Made by a program: the position numbers and the translations under genes
Shown: piece by piece, positions 45,002-49,616 of the stretch
How positions within the stretch are numbered: the stretch's first letter is position 1
Layout: the number at the start of each line of letters is the position of its first letter
The notes under the pieces: model-generated
What the model saw: the letters and a program-made list of their open reading frames with translations, nothing else
What the model was told of the DNA's origin: nothing
The model's database searches: none
DNA from: Gnetum montanum
Taxonomy: Eukaryota > Streptophyta > Gnetopsida > Gnetales > Gnetaceae
Length of the DNA: 49,616 bases
Direction: 5' to 3'
Assembly (NCBI GenBank): GCA_015680685.1
Contig: MNCI01008127.1
Location: forward strand, 129,526 to 179,141

Positions 45002-46869
45002 CAAGCTCACTAAGGGAGAAAAATAGAAGATACTAAAGGTGGTGAATAAATGATCAATAAGATTTTTTTGGTTATACGAAAAGATAACTAGAATTTATCT
45101 ATGCATATGCTAATACATGATCAACATGGACCTTGCCATCAAGCCTAATAGACAATTGCAAAGAAGGTTAAATTCAAAACTAAAATAGGTTATCAAAACG
45201 GAAGTAGAAAATATTCTTAAAGTAGAATTTATCTATTTAATGATATATAATGAGTGGATAAGTTCACTTATAATTGTACCTAATAAAGGTAAGTAGTGGA
45301 AAGTCTACAATGAATTTAGGCTATTGAATATGATCACTTTTAAGGATCACTTTTCTCTGTCATTTATGAATCAAATATTTGACACTAATGCATGACATAA
45401 ATACATTTTTCTAGATAAATATAGTGATTATAATCAAATTCAATTAACTCTAGAAAACTAAGGTAAACTAATGTTCATAATTTCCTTGGTATATTTTGCA
45501 TACAAGAAGATGCCCTTTAGCTTGTGCAATTTTCCTACCATTTTTTAATGTCTGGTATTTAATATCTTTCAACAACAGATTGATAATGGTATAAAAGTCT
45601 TTATGAATGACTTCTCCAATTATGGTTTTGATTTTGAAAAAGCATTAGACCATCTTAAGAAGGCTTTAAAATTATATATGGTGACTATTCTAAAGCTTAA
45701 TTAGTAAAGGAGCCATCTAATGGTTTAGGAGGGCATTATCTTAGGGCATCGCATTTTAGATAAAGGTATTGATGTAGATATAGGAAATATATGAGTGATT
45801 CAAGGAATCACAAGGTAACTTCAAATAGTTAAATATGTTATATATTTCTTTGGAAATACTAGTTAGTATAGTAAATTTACTGATAATTTACCCAAAATCA
45901 TGAATCTGTTGGTTAAACTAATCAAGAAGGATATACCATTTGAATGGATTAAGAGATGTGAACATGCATTCTATATTTTGAAATAAAAGCTTGTTAATTC
46001 ATTAATTCTTTAAGAACTAGATGATTTCAAGCCATTTCATATCATGATTGACACATTCAATTTTTCCTTGGAAGGTGTACTCATATACTTTGATAATCAA
46101 AAACATCCATACTACATCCATTGTATGAGTACAAGCATTTCAGGTACATAACTAAACTACACCACAATAGAAAACAAGTTAATGATAGTGGTATATGCAC
46201 TCAAAAAATTTAGAAACTATGTGGTTAAATACCATATTTATATTTACACTAATCATAGTGTTATTTGTTTCCTAGTGAATAGAACCATGGTGAACCCCCA
46301 TATCATATGGTTGCTAATGATTCTATAAGAGTTCAATCTTAATATAATAAATAGGAAAGAAATTTATAATGTATATGTAAATCATTTGTCTTACTTAAGA
46401 TGGGAAAACAAGATTCATGAAGATCCTCTTTCTAACTAATACCCTAATGAGTTTCTTTTTGCTAAAGTAGCTATGGTCATAACTCAAAGAGCCACAACCT
46501 AGTATGCTAATTTTCTTTCTTATATACTTATATAAGAGACTCCTATTGAATGTACTTATAAGAGGAAGCAATAGTTCCCCCACCAAATCAAGCACTACAT
46601 AGAGATAGAAGCTAATCTTTATGAAATTTATATTGATGGCTTAATACCATGGTATGTTCTTAATGATGATCAACCAAGGATTCTCTAAGATGCTCATGAA
46701 AATCCTTGTAGGGACCATTATGTTGAAAGAAGAACATCCATAAAAATCTTTATGATAGGATATTTCTAACCAATGGTCTTCAAAGATGCACATTTCTTCA
46801 CTCATTCATATGAACATTGTCAACCAGACGGAGAAATGATTATCAAGATGGAATAGCTATAATAGTTCA
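45002..46869 (+). pseudogene. RT, RNase H and integrase start of the old Athila-like element
   Basis: Continues pol after the nested insertion. RT: NEFRLLNMITFKDHFSL (about 45307-45355; RICIDYRKLNAAT-type), YSDYNQIQLTL (45421-45453), FAYKKMPFSLCNFPTIF (45494-45544) and the catalytic box FMNDF (45600-45614), where the first Asp of F-x-DDF is Asn. RNase H: FHIMIDTFNFSLEGVL near 46040, ENKLMIVVYALKKF near 46175 and the VNHLSYL linker (46378-46398; ADHLSRL in relatives). Integrase zinc finger: DAHENPCRDHY, GYF then PMVFKDAHFF, and EHCQPDG (46690-46835), in which the first Cys is Tyr. It ends at 46869, where the young element is inserted. Many stops; no second RNase H, in line with Athila. Confidence 0.88.
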
Positions 46870-46873
46870 TGAG

Positions 46874-46970
46874 ACGCGATATGCACAAGCCGTGATATCG
46901 CATCCCCTACGATATCGTGTATGCGATATCGCATAGTTCCCTAGGATATCGCGTACACAATATCACAGTC
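46874..46970. repeat. GATATC palindrome array in U3
   Basis: Six GATATC-type sites in about 95 bp, with a GCGATATCGC palindrome at 46921-46930 and near versions near 46875, 46892, 46910, 46942 and 46958, spaced about 16-20 bp, ending just before the TATA box. The array recurs in decayed form in the other LTRs of the family (38185-38280 and 44892-44975). Confidence 0.85.
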
Positions 46971-46982
46971 CACCACAAAATC

Positions 46983-46990
46983 TATAAATA
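46983..46990 (+). promoter_or_regulatory. TATA box of the young LTR
   Basis: TATAAATA 113 bp inside the LTR, after the palindrome array; the expected transcription start lies about 30 bp downstream. Confidence 0.78.
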
Positions 46991-47831
46991 AGAGGTGGCA
47001 CTCCCCTCATTTCACATCATAGGCATAATAAAGGAGCGAAGCTCTGGCGGATTGATCACCCCAGAGATAGAATATTTTCCATGTGCCCGCAGTAGGAGTC
47101 CCCCAAGTGAACGGTTCTTTATTCGAGTAGCTTTGTACCTGAACACAAGTTGTGTATGGCAATAAAGATGATCTTTGTGGATAAACCTTGCAGTACATGG
47201 ATAGGTTTAATTAATGTTATTTACTGCTTTCCTAGTAACGCAGCATGAGTACGACTTGATTACGAGCATTGACGAATGTGTACGGATAGCCAAGGAATCG
47301 GCTACTCATCGCAATTAGATTCTCTCACCCTTTTCTCCTAGAACGTGGGACAAATATGACTTGATTATGAGCATCTACGGATGTGTACAGCTAGTCAAGG
47401 AATCAGCTGCTTGTCACACTTAGGCTAGTTAGGAGCCTCAGTACGACCGCTTCAAGCATGTGCATTATGTGTGGTAATCCCAGTAACGATTAGCGTTTGG
47501 TAGCCACAGTTGCATAGTTCAGGGTGTGTATGGCAAGTGGGAACGGATGCTAAAGCTAGGACTTAGTGATGTAGTTAGAATTAGTTTTAGTCTCTCAACC
47601 CTTCATCGTTTAGCATAGGAGATAAACCGTAAAATACCAAAAAAATCATATACCTCAGACTTACTTAACCATACACCGTGACAACAACAAGTAAGTCTGG
47701 GAAGACAACGATTAATTAACCCCAAGTGTTCCTTGCGGCATTTAGGCATTTAGTCTATGGAGTTCGACCGGATCGTGCGTGCTACACTCATTTCGTATGA
47801 TTGAGTGTAGGGGTACCTTTCCACTCATCAT

Positions 47832-47849
47832 TGGCACCGTTCCCGGGGA
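47832..47849 (+). promoter_or_regulatory. Primer-binding site, tRNA-Asp type
   Basis: TGGCACCGTTCCCGGGGA, one base after the LTR end. It matches TGGCGCCGTTGCCGGGGA, the common plant site for tRNA-Asp, in 16 of 18 bases. This best-preserved copy identifies the degenerate sites at 33950 and 44083-44100. Confidence 0.85.
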
Positions 47850-47971
47850 CTAAGTGTTTTTACACCTATTAGAACATTAGGAAATATTTCACATCATTGT
47901 GAGCCTTAACGAACCTTCGGGTTAATTAGTTAAACAAGAACATATATAACGGTGAATAGCACACCAATAAA

Positions 47972-49616
47972 ATGGCTTCTTCTCATAAGGTTAACTCACC
48001 TAAGGATAACATGGAAGACAGTCAGCAACATACACATAACCTGAACCATCCAAGTCCTCAGCAATCTAAGGTGACATATACTCATCCTGATGAGTATGTG
48101 CCTGATTTTACTTTTATTCTCCATCAAGATGAACAACTGTGGTGGAGAGATTTGCAAGGTAACATTGTGTTACCCCCAGATTGATCAGTCCCTAACATGA
48201 TTTTCCGTGCTTTGGCATAGATTGGCATGCAAGAACTATTTGCAGAATACATTATGAATGACTTTGACATAAGGGATTATCATCCGACAAATGCCCAATG
48301 TATTCGGGACAAAAGGTAGGAGAGCCAACATTCATTGTTGAAGGGCAAGGCCCCCCATGTCCTTAGTGAAATAGGAGACGAGGAACCCCTCATAATGGGT
48401 TTCTTAGAGAATGATGTTCCTCCTCCTCACAATGGTGAAGAGGTTAGGCATCAGGGCCTTTGATCAACTGTACATGCTACAAGATCTGATCCCCGTGAGC
48501 ACCAACTATTCACGGTAGGAACAACCACTCACACTAAGGATGAACACTTAGATTGTCACAACGATCGGGGCTGAAGCAGCTGAAGAGAAGGTAAGAAACA
48601 TCGCTATGGTGATGGATCCCCTTCCTCTTCTCCTTCATCTCACCATTCACACTCTCCTTCCACATCTGGGTGCAACCATCGTGAGCACAATGGAGAGGGT
48701 AAAAGTAAAGAAGATGAAAGACCTCAACAGGAAGGTCGAGAGTTAGGAGAAGGGAAAGGACGTAGGGAGAGTAGGGAACCACCATGAAGACATCACAAAC
48801 ATCATGATAGGGATGATCATGATGAACCCCTACTCATAACCCAAAGCATGCTCGATATCACAGAGGTAGTTAGGATCCCCACAAGGCACTTAAAAGATAG
48901 CAGGATCAAGCGTTTGGACATAAATAATATCTCACATTTTGAAGGGGGATACAACCCTGATCCTCAACATCATTTATAGGCATTCCACGATGCTTGTGCC
49001 TTGCAAAATATAGATAATGAGTGGCAGAAGCTCAAGTTCTTCCCAAGGATACTCACCAAAGAAGCAGAAAGCTGGTACTGGTCCTTAGAACTGGAATCCA
49101 AAAGGAAGTGGAGTACGATGCTTGAACTGTTCAACAACAAATATCAAATGTACTCCAGAGTGTCCAATTTGCGTAAGCAGATCCAAGGCTGGAAACAAGG
49201 TGCTTATGAACCCTTGGATGCTGCCATGGCCCGTTACTATACACTGCTACATCGCTGCCCCGACCATGGGTATGCTAAGCGGGATCAACTTCGCCACATC
49301 GTGGATGGGCTAAGGAATGAAACGAGAAGAACTCTTGGGACTTACGCCCAAGGGAGACTTTCCCAACTGAGAGCCCATGAAGTTGAAAGTTTGTTGGAAC
49401 AAGTACAAGAGGGTGAGCCACATAAGAGGAAAAGTGCGGAAGAATACAACTGCGATCCCTCCCTTTGCAAGAAGCGAGTAAAATTCTGTGATGAGGAGGA
49501 TGAGTCACCACTTGAAGAGTTGGTGAATCAGAAAACCTTACCAATCCAAAAGTTAATAATCGAGGTATCGGCTAAGGTAGACCAAATGTGGGATTCCTTA
49601 GACTCAAGAATAGAAA
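47972..49616 (+). pseudogene. Gag of the young Athila-like element (3' end outside window)
   Basis: Begins MASSHKVNSPKDNM, 122 bp after the primer-binding site. A hydrophilic N-terminus is followed by WWRDLQGNI and a Ser/His/Asp-rich linker (48590-48810). The gag core (from 48825) shows DEPLLITQSM, VVRIPTRHLKD, HFEGGYNPDPQHH, TKEAESWYW, NLRKQIQGWKQG, RYYTLLHRCPDHGY and TYAQGRLSQLR. After that come basic and acidic stretches up to the window end. In-frame stops (48182, near 48219, 48319 and 48976) and frame changes show it is no longer active, but it is the best guide to gag of this family. It lacks a visible zinc knuckle only because the window ends. Confidence 0.88.

Larger units (their letters stand above)
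46870..47830 (+). repeat. 5' LTR of the young Athila-like element
   Basis: 961 bp, starts TGAGACGCGATATGC and ends CCACTCATCA. A row of GATATC palindromes (GCGATATCGC at best) occupies 46874-46970. The TATA box is at 46983-46990 and a likely poly(A) signal AATAAA at 47027-47032, so R begins around 47010. An internal duplication shares ATGACTTGATTAYGAGCA and AGTCAAGGAATC blocks (47250-47310 and 47358-47415). Confidence 0.9.
46870..49616 (+). mobile_element. Younger Athila-like retrotransposon, 5' part (runs off window)
   Basis: Inserted into the integrase of the older relative. The 5' LTR is 46870-47830, the primer-binding site 47832-47849, then a leader and gag from 47972 to the window end. 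It has retained many CpG dinucleotides in the LTR and near-complete gag motifs, so it is younger than every other element here, though gag already has stops. The five bases before the LTR are GTTCA; the matching copy would lie beyond the window. Confidence 0.88.

Overview
The window looks like repeat-rich intergenic DNA from a large plant genome. It is AT-rich on both strands and made of LTR retrotransposons inserted into one another, most of them heavily decayed. I found no intact host gene, rRNA, real tRNA gene, CRISPR array or bacterial feature. Plant origin is inferred from the Ty3/gypsy lineages (a Tat-type pol with two RNase H domains, and Athila-like gag/pol), the tRNA-Asp-type primer-binding sites, a tRNA-derived SINE and plant-style introns. 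A gymnosperm or other very large plant genome would fit, but I cannot name the species.

Layout. (1) 1-2373: two Tat-type fragments head to head, pol (+) at 1-900 and gag (-) at about 940-2373. (2) About 4780-5929 and 23341-28056: one Athila-like, gag-only element on the + strand, split by (3) a 17.4 kb Tat-type element on the - strand at 5930-23335, with target duplication TAGAG on both sides. That element holds two 1.5-1.7 kb LTRs, gag, protease, RT, RNase H, a second RNase H and integrase. Between its protease and RT lies about 6 kb (12850-19010) with a broken, intron-containing gene of unknown function on the opposite strand. (4) 28057-33118: AT-rich spacer with a SINE, a tandem hairpin array and a probable solo LTR. 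(5) 33119-46869: an old Athila-like element (+) with gag, protease, RT, RNase H and integrase start, interrupted by (6) a complete 7.58 kb gag-only element on the - strand at 37417-44996 (target duplication AATGT). (7) 46870-end: a younger, CpG-rich Athila-like element (+) inserted into the integrase of (5), with 5' LTR, primer-binding site and gag; it runs off the window.

Relations. The gag-only elements in (2) and (6) share the same internal structure and lack pol; elements like (5) and (7) are the obvious helpers. Most LTRs here carry short palindromes upstream of the TATA box, and the Tat-type LTRs, the antisense gene and a free array at 31.5-32.5 kb repeat a hairpin followed by a TTAGAAAATTTT-like spacer. 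In-frame stops are largely of the C-to-T / G-to-A kind, as expected from long silencing by cytosine methylation.
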